Below are positions 36,392 to 45,233 of a stretch of 64,000 nt of DNA, one piece after another (positions within the stretch are counted from its first letter, which is position 1; each line of letters begins with the position of its first letter). A program made the translations under genes and the position numbers. The stretch spans positions 17,472,402 to 17,536,401 of the forward strand of contig CM055094.1 in assembly GCA_029204225.1 (NCBI GenBank). Reading direction: 5' to 3'. A model generated the notes under the pieces. The model was not told the origin of the DNA. It saw only the letters and a list, made by a program, of their open reading frames with translations, and searched no databases. This stretch comes from Diphasiastrum complanatum. Lineage: Eukaryota > Streptophyta > Lycopodiopsida > Lycopodiales > Lycopodiaceae.

Positions 36392-38893
36392 CCCAACACA
36401 CCTTAGACCATTAAGTTTATTGGGGCATGTGAAGGACTAAGACTTCCTAACTAGCATCACCAAGAACGATGAGCAAGTAAAGTGAGAATAATGCTTTCGG
36501 TTTTAGCAACCCGTGGGATCATAGAGAATTGAACCTAGGTGGGCGAGCCCAACTCAAGCATGATACACCAACTCACCACATGTACGAAGATAAGTGGCAA
36601 CAATGGTGGATTTGTCTGTATGTACACAATGCAACTCAATCTCAAGCACGAAGAATGGATTCAGCCATAGTCTACTACTGAGAGAATTCAAACCTCAATA
36701 ACCAAATAAATAATTTATGTAAATCAATCAATCAGAGTGTATCATGATTTTCCCAAAGTCATTTGTATCATATTCATCTCCCACAAAAAGAAATTCATCA
36801 ATGGTCTCATAATGACGCCCAAAACCTTTATAATTACTACTGAGATTGCTATTCCTTGTCAATATTTACCATACCATACTAGAGTCATGCTTATGGGCTT
36901 CCAATCGAGAAAATATACATAAAAAATTAAAAACAAGAATTTGTACCTTTAAAAAAATCTCTGTACCATTTGGAAGTCTTGGCAGTTTCCAACGGTGTAT
37001 TGGTGTCGGCAACTGGCATGCAATACAATTTCAAAACAGTCAAGTTTTACTCATGTAAAGACAACACACGCTCTTTCTGACAACAACGTGCATCGCAAAA
37101 ATAAGCCAACAATGAACAGAATTCAAAGAGCCAAAGACATTTTAAATCATCGAATATCAACATTGCAAACCCTAGTTGCATGTTGCCATCATCTCTAACC
37201 GTGAAAAGACAACACAAATAGGGCGTTGGCTCTCAAGAAAGCAATCATGTCGTTACAATGAAGTTTAAGACATTGCTTACAAATTTGCTATCTTGCAAAG
37301 ATAGTGCACTAGTAAAAAAAGAGAAATTTGAAAAGTAATGTTTGATTGAACTTATTTTAATAAGTTGTGAAAATGTAATTAAGGTCAAAGCACATAGTAA
37401 TCATTCAATCGACTAGAGAGAGATCACAAAGCTTGCAATAGAGAATAGAGCACAAGCTACAATACTATGAGAGACGTCACATTCCTAACCATCTAGTCCA
37501 CTAGTACTTGGTCCTTTGACACATAGAAGGGACCGGTCCACATTCAGTACATTGCTTATCACACGTGCGCCCTTATAGTCGTTATCATATTAAAGTACAT
37601 GGTGAGTACGTTCAATAAACAACTAACTTAACGTGCAATGTAACTAATTATCACATGTCCAACTATTGCACTATGCACATGTCACGAACACAACAGTTAT
37701 TAGTAGAAGTATGAATAGCATTCAAAACCTATTTTTATAAGAATAGAAGGCTTAGCACTAAGTCCACTAACAAAGAACCAAAAAAAAAAAAAAACCTTGA
37801 ATTGGCTTGAAATCAATGAATCTGCCCAATACGAACCGACCAATTCGAATCAGCTGGAAACACTAGGCAATGTACATAAGGGCATGCAACTTGCAAAAAG
37901 AGCCATCTATCAACCCTAAAAACTCTTGGCATATACATCACATCAACAAACATAGTGACACCAACATTTTGATAATTGACTATCTGAACCATAACTAAAA
38001 TTTTGGAAATTGTGAAGTCAATTCCTCTCCTATGCAGCACTAAACCATCTAAAACCCCTAAATGTTTCCAACTCTGTAATATAACTCATCTGAATGACAA
38101 ATTTGAAAAATATGTTTTGCTGTGCTGTTTTCAGATCGAGTTCTCATGGATCGTAGTTCCAAAGGATCGAATTGGAGATTTTATTTGAGAAATTCAAATT
38201 TCAAGTTTTTTGTTTGAAGATTTTCAAATAAATTTAATTTTCTGAAATTTTTGAATATATTTTCCAAACTCAATTCGAGCGAGAAAAAACATATTACCGA
38301 AAACCCTAAAGCACAAGATTACTCCCTGATTCTAATCTGCGTATTACTTACATATTCTTGTACTTCTGCCTGGGAAAGGCAAGTACCTGGGCAAGGCTGT
38401 AGAAATGAGAGGGAATGGCATGAAGATGAGTCGCCCAAGAAGGAGGTACGTAGGGAGCCTTGCTCAGCATCGGTTGTCTCTCCATGCTAACCTCTTCAAG
38501 CTCTTCCGTTTCCAGAACTCCAGCCCGTGAACCCATTGCCTCGGCGCCACGCCTTTCTCTTGATTCCTTATGGAAGCTCCAATGCTGAGCTGCTTGAACA
38601 CTTGTTCCTGCCCTGTGGGGAATATCCGATCCTCTACCAGCAACAGAGAACTGTGACCGAAATGGGCTAGAACTGGGCAATTTGCTGCCCCAAACAAGCG
38701 AAGCGAATTGCTCTGGAGATGCAGGCGGAGCTGAATTGCCTCCAGAAATGCTAGAAAAATGAAGGGAGAGAGGAGAGGATCGAGAAAGATCAGCAACGGG
38801 AGAGAGGGAAGAAGGCATTAACGCCATAGCAAATAGAATAAAGAAAGAGACAGGTGTGCATAGAAAAGAACGGGGGAAATTCCTTAATGGCAA
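19182..38893 (-). CDS. DCD: D-cysteine desulfhydrase (ACC-deaminase-like PLP enzyme), ten exons
   Basis: The enzyme splits D-cysteine into pyruvate, ammonia and H2S. Exons (minus): 38893-38387, 37012-36947, 28089-27895, 27717-27607, 27342-27251, 27063-26965, 26843-26786, 26627-26514, 19643-19546, 19389-19182. All junctions are GT-AG, reading phases agree, and there is no internal stop. Conserved blocks in order: [25 protein letters not shown] with the PLP-binding lysine, [88 protein letters not shown], ending GKMF. Serine in VYSGK and threonine in IHTGG mark desulfhydrase; true ACC deaminases carry Glu and Leu there. Translation from 38893 gives 515 residues, about 110 more than Arabidopsis DCD; starting at the Met at 38827 gives 493. 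The extra N-terminus is Ser/Arg-rich and probably an organelle-targeting region (inference). Confidence 0.93.
21015..21400 (+). pseudogene. LINE (non-LTR retrotransposon) reverse-transcriptase C-terminal remnant
   Basis: [13 protein letters not shown] at 21030 and [12 protein letters not shown], then, one frame over, [19 protein letters not shown] and a tail like [13 protein letters not shown], match the region downstream of the RT core in plant LINEs (LLYGxExW, KxFL, PxExxAMxRVxKYxxK). Stops and frameshifts make it non-functional. It lies in DCD intron 8, opposite to the gene. Confidence 0.55.
22022..22306 (+). repeat. LTR-like direct repeat (left copy) with primer-site-like end
   Basis: 22022-22272 recurs at 25382-25614 in the same orientation, about nine tenths identical. 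After the left copy comes CCCGACATGGTATTAGAGCAGG, in which TGGTATTAGAGC is one base from the Copia primer site. A TATA-like TATAAATAGG lies near 22150. This suggests a 5' LTR of a plus-oriented element whose interior is replaced by the minus-oriented Copia-3. Confidence 0.65.
22754..23189 (-). repeat. Copia-3 3' LTR
   Basis: On the minus strand it starts TGTTAGAAAT just after AAGGAGGG and ends AATCCAACA. A (GA)n run at 22868-22893 (CT on the minus strand) lies within it. Confidence 0.75.
23200..24065 (-). pseudogene. Copia-3 reverse transcriptase, interrupted
   Basis: At 23847-23581 the reading is [29 protein letters not shown], then [17 protein letters not shown]. At 23570-23475 the YVDD region is in another frame. 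At 23473-23290 it is [26 protein letters not shown] and [12 protein letters not shown]. Upstream (24065-23850) the KWVYKNKYK and AKGYAQQK-like blocks are frame-shifted. RNase H is missing: RT is joined to a short tail and then the purine tract. Confidence 0.8.
24031..25115 (-). pseudogene. Copia-3 gag fragment fused to integrase C-terminus and connector
   Basis: At 25115-25020 [20 protein letters not shown] is a gag segment. It passes without a break into [34 protein letters not shown] and, after a frameshift, [39 protein letters not shown] and SRDVHFDE (to 24560). Gag is thus joined straight to the last third of integrase, a deletion of zinc knuckle, protease and the DD part of the integrase core. 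The connector to 24031 is readable with one stop. Confidence 0.8.
25382..25614 (+). repeat. LTR-like direct repeat (right copy)
   Basis: Matches 22022-22272, with a 12-15 bp deletion after CACCCTC. It is preceded by a G-rich stretch (about 25330-25365) that could be the polypurine tract of the plus-oriented element. After CTCCATTGG the two copies diverge. Confidence 0.65.
26514..28089 (-). CDS. DCD: DCD exons 3-8: PLP-binding core
   Basis: Six exons of 195, 111, 92, 99, 58 and 114 nt with introns of about 120-250 bp. They contain the lysine of SGNKIRKLE (Schiff base), QSNH, the loop [12 protein letters not shown] and the phosphate-binding GSGGTTAG. Splice phases are 0, 0, 2, 2, 0, 0 and all match. 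The Met-like reading just before RDD is not a start; it is the last bases of the intron (TTGCAG). Confidence 0.93.
28640..28985 (-). pseudogene. Copia gag C-terminal scrap with intact zinc knuckle, in DCD intron 2
   Basis: Minus-strand reading gives [13 protein letters not shown], then, after frameshifts, [20 protein letters not shown], a perfect CX2CX4HX4C knuckle, followed by [10 protein letters not shown]. Only this part of an element is present. Its upstream edge near 28985 is where the hAT transposon region starts. Confidence 0.75.
29429..29644 (+). pseudogene. Extra copy of the hAT BED-finger exon
   Basis: 71 codons: [20 protein letters not shown], then [36 protein letters not shown]. 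The C-x2-C ... H ... H/C pattern of a BED-type zinc finger is complete. It ends in a TAG where the second copy (30428) continues with [14 protein letters not shown]; that continuation is also readable here after the stop. About 1 kb separates the two copies and the sequence before each is alike (TTTGCAG acceptor), so this exon was duplicated in tandem. Confidence 0.75.
30428..32702 (+). pseudogene. hAT-family transposase (BED finger + DUF659), decayed
   Basis: A BED exon (30428-30736: [20 protein letters not shown]) leads into a Pro/Ala/Gly-rich linker (30717-31130). The DUF659/RNase H-like core follows at 31462-31815: [45 protein letters not shown] and [15 protein letters not shown], as in hAT transposases (DGW and VTDN aspartates). 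Further exons read [15 protein letters not shown], then [20 protein letters not shown], and the acidic end [17 protein letters not shown]. The C-terminal dimerisation region with the third acidic residue (hATC) is not found, and frames shift at 30730 and elsewhere. The element is antisense to DCD inside its intron 2. The second cysteine/histidine of the BED finger tail is lost in this copy (GISI instead of GHSC). Confidence 0.85.
32713..35018 (+). mobile_element. 2.3-kb LTR-retrotransposon-like insertion in the hAT 3' end
   Basis: The hAT 3' end is continuous in the second copy (15985-16010: ...GTTAGTTG/TTATGAGAC...). Here it is split, and AGTTG stands on both sides (32708-32712 and 35019-35023), a 5-bp target duplication. 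The insert begins TGAAGAAAC and ends CACCCATCA. Near its right end TGGTATCAGAGC (34963-34974) is a perfect Copia primer site. No protease, integrase or RT is readable. It may be a non-autonomous element or a deleted Copia whose LTR occupies most of 33218-34955. Confidence 0.75.
33616..33890. repeat. Tandem duplication of about 172 bp inside the 2.3-kb insert
   Basis: CAGCGCCCT...CAAATGGTT near 33620 recurs near 33790 (CAGTGCCCTCCTCCAAATGG), and GAGCGCCCTCCTC near 33697 recurs near 33869. The unit is itself made of two related halves. Confidence 0.55.
35019..35410 (+). mobile_element. hAT 3' end after the insertion, with GA microsatellite
   Basis: TTGTTATGAGACATTGTTTA onward matches 15995-16170. 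The GA array is 35188-35231. The last shared words are GTTCCGGGAAACCCTAATGG and GGCCTACAAC near 35360-35405. The corresponding left end of the transposon was not fixed; the hAT region starts near 28985. Confidence 0.75.
35411..36946. other. DCD intron 2, non-transposon part, with (CT)n array at 36341-36389
   Basis: No coding family was recognised in this 1.5-kb stretch. About 24 CT units lie at 36341-36389. It ends at the donor of the 66-nt exon 2 (read on the minus strand). Confidence 0.6.
36947..37012 (-). CDS. DCD: DCD exon 2: 66-nt exon encoding LPTPIHRW...
   Basis: Between AG (37014-37013) and GT (36946-36945) the 22 codons read [20 protein letters not shown] plus LK. This matches the PTPIHRW-LP-LP-GTE block that joins the N-terminus to the RDD motif in all members of the family. 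It is phase 0 on both sides. It stands 1.4 kb from exon 1 and 8.9 kb from exon 3, so similarity-based gene finders could easily miss it. Confidence 0.9.
37013..38386. other. DCD intron 1
   Basis: 1374 bp, AT-rich, with GT-AG ends in the minus direction (GTACTT at 38386, TGCCAG at 37018-37013). No element was recognised inside it. Confidence 0.8.
38387..38893 (-). CDS. DCD: DCD exon 1: N-terminal extension and start of mature protein
   Basis: The open frame runs from the Met at 38893 to the donor CCAG/GTACTT at 38387. Its last 23 codons ([20 protein letters not shown], then YSLAQ) match the conserved N-terminus of plant DCD. Before them lie about 140 residues rich in Ser, Pro and Arg, including an [13 protein letters not shown] hydrophobic stretch. 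Candidate starts are 38893 and 38827; the second leaves a more typical transit-peptide start ([18 protein letters not shown]). The frame and splice phase (0) are compatible with exon 2. Confidence 0.85.
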
Positions 38894-39239
38894 TTCCTAT
38901 GTAGGCGCGCACACTTATATGCTAGCCACGACCTGGAAGCTTTTAATTTCTCATTTGTTTGTCCCACATCAGAATTAGCAACATCAGGTCCACATAAAAC
39001 ACGGAAAGGAGATAAAAGATTAGAAATCCATGTGTCGTCCAGAAACATGCATATGAAAGATTAGGGTTTAACACTCGATTTTTAGAGATCAAACGAAATG
39101 ACACGAACAATGAGAGATGCAAGAACTGGAAGCATTTTGTAATTTGATATAATTTAAGTGATTTATTCAACACTCGTCGAGCTGCTAACTGTTGATTGCT
39201 AGCTCAACTTGTCCGCCTTTTGGTTTCAGCTCAAGGTTC

Positions 39240-39345
39240 ATCTTCAGCACTTCGAGGTGTCTTCGTCCTTCAGGACCTTCGAGGTGTCTTCGACCTTCGA
39301 GATCTTTTCGTCCTTCGGAACATCTTCCTCCTTCGGGATCTCTTC
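39240..39345. repeat. Degenerate short tandem repeat (CTTCG-rich)
   Basis: TTCGAGGTGTCTTCG and related CCTTCG/CTTCGGGAT words repeat about every 15-27 bp; on the minus strand they encode repeats of KxEDxxK (KVEDTSKVLKDEDTSK). Confidence 0.6.
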
Positions 39346-40240
39346 GGCAAGGTTGCAAGAGTTCACCATTTCAGACACTCCCTCTTGAACGTTGCAATCT
39401 TTTTTGTATCTCCCTATTGCCTTTCTGTGTTTCATGAACAACGGTTTGTCGAGTGGCTTCGTGAGCAAATCTGCAATCATGTCTTCGAATTTTATATATT
39501 GAACATTCAGCTCTCCTTTCGAAATCAGGCCTCAAATGTGATGGTACTTCAAAGGTATGTATTTGGTTTTCTAGTGGAAGACTGGATCCTGGGATAGACA
39601 TATAGCACTCTGAGAATCCATCATCATCTTGCATGGTTCTCCTTGTTGTATTCCAATTGCCTCCAGCATCACCTACAACCATATTACATCATTCGCCATC
39701 TGTGAAGCTGCAACATGTTCAGCTTCGCATGAGGATTGAACCACTGATGTTTGTTTCTTGCATGTCCAGCTGATTGTTGCTCCGCACGTCTCTGCCTTGT
39801 AGGTCAAACTCATATTTTGGGTGTCTTTCAAATATTGCAGAATTCTTTTCACCATTTGCCAATGTGCCATGCTAGGGTTGGAGGAGAATTGGCTCAATGC
39901 GTAGACAGGGAGGGCCAAGTCAGGTCTGGTACAAATTGTAAGGTACATCAAACTATCGATCAAGTTCTGGTATGGTATACCTTTCATCTTCTATCTCTCC
40001 CCATCAGTGTTCAGGTAGTCTTGTTTCGTCAATCTGGCTCCAGCTATCATTGGCGTGGCTTTTTCTTTGCAGTCCAACATTCAATTCTGCTTCAGCATCT
40101 TTTCGGCGTATTCTGATTGACTCAGATGCATTACTCCTCTCATTTGATCTCTTTTAATCTGTAGCAAGGAGCAGTCGAATGTTTGCCGTCTTGACCATTG
40201 GTGAGTACGTATCAAAGTAGTCGTGTTTTACACGTGATTT
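39240..40240 (-). pseudogene. Copia-4: RT/RNase H remnant directly upstream of DCD
   Basis: From right to left on the minus strand: VKHDYFDTYSPMVKTANIRL (RT start, about 40235-40175) is joined straight to KRDQMRGVMHLSQSEYAEKM (RT end), so the catalytic centre is deleted. Then PYQNLIDSLMYLTICTRPDL, ALSQFSSNPSMAHWQMVKRI, AETCGATISWTCKKQTSV, SCEAEHVAASQMANDVIWL (RNase H) and, after a gap, MIADLLTKPLDKPLF. It ends in a lysine/acidic repeat tail encoded by a short tandem array (39240-39340). It lies about 350 bp upstream of the DCD start, so it is in or next to the promoter. Confidence 0.85.
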
Positions 40241-41291
40241 GTGACAGGCGAAAAAGACGACACTGCCCTACAAATGTCGAAGGTGCCCTAATAGAAAAGT
40301 GAAGGCACCCTGTAAATCAAATCTTAAGGCATTTGTCAGAGTGTCGCAATTTTTGCATCTTCACCAACGTTCATTTCAGCAAAGGTTGACGTCGCGGCCT
40401 TTTCACGCTCATCCCATGCAACTGTGCAAACAGATTTGACAACGACAGCAGCCACCCACGATCTCCCACAGACAACACTTTTGTACTTTCTTCATCTGCA
40501 CACTTGTAAAATTATGTCTATATATTGAATACCATTTGTGTATTATATATGTGAGAAAAATGCACATGTAAGAGAAACAAACAACAAGCATAATAACATC
40601 AGAAGCTTATCGGAAATAGACGAAGTAGATGCTTTCGTGCATCAATTCTTTGTATTGTTAATAATAGGTTTATTCCTTTAACAGATTGGATTAGCTTTGT
40701 GAAGCACGCAGTTTTCGTCCGCCATTGTCTTGTGCTCACCAACATTATTGACCTGTATATTTTGCTATACTAATCTGATAATAGCTCTGTTTGTTCTGCG
40801 TTCAAATTTGTGTCAATATTGCTATGCTTTTTTACATTCTGTCTGACTCTTATTGCTTCATCTGATAGTCTGTTCTTAGCAAATTATTATTAGTCTAGCT
40901 GTTCGTGACTAATATTTAGTCTTGCCTTTCGTGACTAATTCGCAATTGATTATCAGTCGAGCTCAGTCTAGCACTTCATGAATCATTCGCGACAAATAAT
41001 TTGTCTAACTGTTCGCGACAAATTATCTTTCTGATGTTTTGTTGCTTAATGTTTGGCTACGTAATCAAATCGACCGTGATTTCTATCGCTAACATTCTGT
41101 TCGTGCCTGATAGGTGTAGTCATGCTTAGGAAAAGAGTAAGATAGCTTATTCCGTTGCACACGAACACTTTCCGTTCAAGTTCGTTTCTCTTTCGAGTTT
41201 CGAGTTCACTTCTTTTTGTGTTCATTTCTTTTAGAGCTATTTTTCGTTTCTCTCTATCACACACCCTCTTTCTCCAATATGGTATCAGAGC
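40240..41291 (+). repeat. Copia-5 5' LTR and primer site
   Basis: The sequence up to 41279 resembles the end of the LTR at 4514-5552 (GTTTGGCTACGTAATC, CGTGATTTCTA, GATAGGTGTAGTCATGC, CACACCCTCTTTC). It is followed by a perfect primer site TGGTATCAGAGC at 41280-41291. The left boundary is uncertain; TGTGACAGG near 40242 is the best candidate. The words ATTATNNGTCTAGCTNTTCG recur several times near 40880-41030. Confidence 0.6.
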
Positions 41292-41439
41292 TATTTTGGT
41301 AGTCTGATAAGCTTCCACAGTACAAGACTCTACCAGCCGATAGAGTAATTGTCTTCTTGTTCTGTAATCCAGTATGAGATTTTCATACTTAGGTCATTGA
41401 TAGTTTTTTTTTTCTATCACCTAGACTAATCCTTCCACA

Positions 41440-42525
41440 TGGATTCCCAAGGGAAAGCCAGTCCTATAATGGACAAGCTTGATGGAGCCAATTACCATCT
41501 GTGAAAAATTAAGATAAAAATTGTACTAATGGCTAAAGAATTGTATGACATTGTTACAGGTGCAGAAGGAAAACCCAAAGCAGACGACGCAGCAATCGCC
41601 AGATGGAAGCTGAAGGATGGAAAGGCTTTCGCGCTGATCATCCTCAACATTATGGATACCCAGATCGGCCATGTATCCAAGGCCCAAACATCAAAAGAAG
41701 TCTGGGACATCTTGAGCACGCTATACGAAGTGCGAGATATAGCTTCCAAGCTACATCTTAGGAAGAAATTTTACTCTCTCAAAATGGCGAATGGTGATTC
41801 CCTGCAGAATCACATCAACCAATTCAAGAACCTGCTGAAGCAAATGGCCGCTTTCAGATCTGTCATAAACGATCAAGACACAGTAATGCAACTGCTTACA
41901 AGCTTGCCAAGCTCATACGACAGCTGGGTGATGATTATCACAACACATCCATAATTGACTCTTTCGAGAGTCATTACTATGTTGTTGCAAAAAGACATGC
42001 GGAGGAATGAAGCCTCAAGTTGCTCAGCTGATTCTCATGTTTTGTACACGAACAAGAGCACAACCAAACAGAAGAAGAAGAAAGACCAATCAAAGCAAGA
42101 CCAGAAACCAACACATCACAAAGGACAGTCGAATCCGCAGACGAAAAAGAAGTTGTTCTGTAGATACTACAAGCGAAACAACCATGAAATTCAAGACTGC
42201 CAGATACTGCAAGCAAAGAACAACAACAAGGGACAGTCGAAGCAAGTGGCAAATGCAACTATAGAAGCTCCACAGCCTATTCAAGAAGCGGATCATGATG
42301 CCTTCATGACCAGTCATCAAGGAGCATCCAGCAACAGTTCTTGGTCCTTGGATTCCGGTGCCACTCAGCATATGACCAGTCTCATTGGCTGTTTCGAGTC
42401 CTATACACCTTACAGTACCAATAAATATATTCACCTTGGTGACAATAGCACACAAGCTATTAAAGGTGAAGGTACTATGAGATTGAGCTTTGCAAATGAT
42501 CAATCTAAGCTGCTCTCTAAATTTT
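41440..42525 (+). pseudogene. Copia-5 gag and protease
   Basis: From ATG 41440: MDSQGKASPIMDKLDGANYH, a TGA, then KIKIVLMAKELYDIV onward, a clean UBN2 gag domain (VSKAQTSKEVWDILSTLYEV, LHLRKKFYSLKM, LLTSLPSSYDSWV), a TAA at 41952 and continuing to 42520. The zinc knuckle reads CRYYKRNNHEIQDC: the second cysteine is tyrosine. The protease has an intact SLDSGATQHMTS with DSGA. The frame ends after GEGTMRLSFANDQ where a foreign piece follows. Two stop codons are the only lesions in gag. Confidence 0.85.
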
Positions 42526-42824
42526 GAGACTATAAAAGATAGTCAAATGTTGGATGAGGGAGAATCAAGTCAACAAGGAGCTAAGAGATTGACACGATCA
42601 AGTGGACAATATCATGAAGATGGTGAAGAAACGCATTATGCATTTATGGCTTCAGTGTTGGATTATGAGGATCCTTTATTTTATGAAGATGCTGCAAAAG
42701 AACAAGTTTGGAAAACTACTATGGATGAGGAGTTCAGTTCTATCGTGAAAAATGAGACATGGGATCTTGTTGAACTTCCAGCAGGTAAGAAACCAATTGG
42801 TTGCAAGTGGATTTATAGAACCAT
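42526..42824 (+). pseudogene. Connector/RT-start piece of another Copia element, out of order
   Basis: MLDEGESSQQGAKRLTRSSG, then KTTMDEEFSSIVKNETWDLV, ELPAGKKPIGCKWIYRT is the connector and first 45 residues of an RT. It stands between the protease and the pre-integrase domain of Copia-5, where RT cannot belong. It ends at ATAGAACC/ATATGTACG. The piece is about 300 bp. Confidence 0.85.
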
Positions 42825-43318
42825 ATGTACGTACCAAACTTATCTAGGACAGGCAAAATCTTAGCACTCGAAAAGAGGCATGGATATTTGTATAAATTAA
42901 GTCATTGTTTTTCTGCCTCTAGTCATGCGCTCAATACTTCTATTCATGCAAATAAAAGTTTACTTTGGCATTATAGACTTGGTCACTTGAATCATGCTGT
43001 TGTACAACAAATGTCTAGACAATCTATTGTTCTTAATCTCGACTATCCTCGTGATAAAGTCGAATTACATGTCTGTCAAGACTATCTAGTTGGTAAACAG
43101 ACTAGGAAACCAGTTAAATCAAGCCATCAGCACATTGCTAGAGGATTGTTAGACATTGTACATTCAAACATTTGTGGCCCGATGAAAAATCCTTTGTTGA
43201 AGGATGCAAAGTATTTTATAACTTTTATTGATGAATTTTCTAGAAGGACTATGGTGTACTTTATAAAGAAGAAATCAGAAGTTCTCAATTGCTTCAGAAT
43301 CTTCAAGGAGTAGTTTGG
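42825..43318 (+). pseudogene. Copia-5 GAG-pre-integrase and integrase start
   Basis: MYVPNLSRTGKILALEKRHG reads from the end of the protease block (YVPNLS) into the pre-integrase domain with part of the middle missing. Then SLLWHYRLGHLNHAVVQQMS, VCQDYLVGKQTRKPV (the second Cys of CxxC is lost), HSNICGPMKN (catalytic Asp replaced by Asn) and FITFIDEFSRRTMVYFIKKK. It stops at TAG 43311-43313 and meets the minus-strand element Copia-6 at about 43320. Confidence 0.85.
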
Positions 43319-43319
43319 A

Positions 43320-43975
43320 CATACAAGAGATTCATCCCAAAAGGATTTGGACAAACAAGCATCCAATCTTAAAGCCTTAGAACATTCACATAATGTTCTA
43401 TTCCTTCTTTCAGCAACTCCATTTTGTTGAGGAGTGTAAGGACAATAAGTCTCTTTCTTGATCCCTTCCTCCTCACAAAAGGCCTTGAACTCATTGGAGA
43501 TGAATTCTCCACCATTGTCACTTCGAAGAATCTTGATGCTATGATTATGATGCTTTTCCACAAACAACTTGAAATTTACAAAAGTATCAAATACTTGAGA
43601 CTTGAAGGAAAGTAAGAACACCCAACAATATCTTGAGTAGTCATCAATGAAGGTTAAAAACATGGATGAACCTCCATTAGATTTGGTGCTAGCAATATGC
43701 ACATCCGAGTGTATGAGTTCAAGAGGATGAGATGACTTTGTGACGGAGTTAGGAAACACCTTCTTATGTGCCTTGGATAAAGCAAAAGCTTCACAAACCT
43801 TGTCTTCCTTCCCAATAGACCTTGGTAGGCCTAAAGCATACTCCTCTTTGATCATAGCCTTCATGAAACCCGAGTAGACATGTCCAAGTCTTTTGTGCCA
43901 TAAAGTGAAGGTAGATATCTTGCTCTTATCGGCCATGACAACATTAGTATCCACAAATGCATCCAGCTTTGCCAA
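43320..43975 (-). pseudogene. Copia-6 integrase, catalytic core intact
   Basis: LWHKRLGHVYSGFMKAMI is the GAG-pre-integrase box; the CxxC before the core reads CEAFALSK, second Cys lost. The DDE residues are all visible: HSDVHIASTKSNGGSSMFL, LRSDNGGEFISNEF and NGVAERRNRTLCE. The reading ends at CLSKSFWDE and passes into the abutting Copia-5 sequence. This is the best-preserved integrase core in the window. Confidence 0.88.
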
Positions 43976-44474
43976 GTCTAGTGCCCTTAGCCACTATCTT
44001 ATCCTTATTCTTGATGAAACATTCATTTGAAGCAAAGTCAACATTGAAACCTTTGTCTACCATCTGGCTAACACTTAGTAGATTCTTTGTTGTTGTAGGA
44101 ATGTACAAAACACCTGCTATGTTGATCTTTTTGGAAGATCCTAAGCAAAGGGGAATGCTACCAACTCCTCCAATCTTACAAGCTTCATCATTTGTTGTAT
44201 AGATAGATTTTATAGGTCCATTATAATATAAGAGAAAAGAGAAAAACTCTCTTTTGCTAATCATGTGTGAACTAGCACCCGAGTCAATCCACCAAGGATC
44301 TTCTCCTTTGAAGCTTGTTGAAGAAAATATGGACATCATGAGAGAGTCCTCATGTGAACTCTCCTCCTCCTCCTCCTCCTCCTCTTTGCTCATGTTGGCT
44401 TGGCTTTGATCTTGCTTCATCTTGAAGCATTTCGAGGCATAATGCCCCATCTTGCTACAATAGTAGCACTTCAC
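43944..44474 (-). pseudogene. Copia-6 zinc knuckle and protease
   Basis: MKCYYCSKMGHYASKCFKMK has an intact CX2CX4HX4C knuckle. A run of nine glutamates (GAG array) follows, then PWWIDSGASSHMISKREFF with the catalytic DSGA, VGSIPLCLGSSKKINIAGVL and TKNLLSVSQMVDKGFNVDF. It is open for 176 codons. A frameshift near 43975-43944 separates it from the integrase. Confidence 0.9.
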
Positions 44475-44479
44475 CTTTG

Positions 44480-45233
44480 ATTTGTCCTTCTTGACTTTGG
44501 TGGTTGATGGAGATGCCTTTGAGTGTCCTTCTTGATCCTCAAGCTTTTAAGACTTCTTGAATGTTGATCCTTTGCCTTTGGACTTCCCTTTGCCTTTGGT
44601 GAAGAGAGCTTGGTCATCTCCACCTTGGATGGAAAGTCAATCTATCCTCTCTTGCATTTGGCCCCTTTTTGACTCCTTGACCATGAGTGTGCCTTGGAGC
44701 TCTTCAAGTATGGGCAGCTTACCCATAATTGCATATCCCTAAACCAAATTGTCAAATTCAAAGCTTAGTCCATTCAATATGAGTTGAACAAGCTCTTCAT
44801 CCTTGATAGGATCACCTATGAAGGCTAGCTCTTTGTTCAATTCCTTCACTCTTAAGACAAAAGAATGTGCACTCTCTCCTTTCTTTTGATAGCTTCTATA
44901 GATTTGATTATTCAAAGCTAACATCTTAGTTTGGTTCTTGAATTCATAGACCTTTTGCAAAGTCTCCCAAGCATCTTGAGCCAAAGTACAATCTCCTACC
45001 TCTCTTAAGAGTTCATTTGCAACATTCATTTTTATGCAATGTAGTGCAATATTGCACCTCTTGATGTATTTGGCTTTTTCTTGAGGATGAATAGGTTCAC
45101 CCTCCTTACCATTTACAATCTCCATTAGATCTTGCATGATCATGATGGATTCCATTCTAACTTTCCATATGGAATAGTTAGTTTTGTTGAGCCTCTCATT
45201 AGTATCCAAAAGATATGCATTTAAAGATGCCAT
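44480..45233 (-). pseudogene. Copia-6 gag
   Basis: ATG at 45233: MASLNAYLLDTNERLNKTNY, SIWKVRMESIMIMQDLMEIV, KYIKRCNIALHCIKMNVAN, AWETLQKVYEFKNQTKMLAL and KELAFIGDPIKDEELVQLIL, a typical UBN2 gag, open for 164 codons to a stop at 44739. A lysine-rich stretch (44640-44480) leads to the zinc knuckle. Its N-terminus resembles the gags at 13227 and 47062. Confidence 0.88.
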
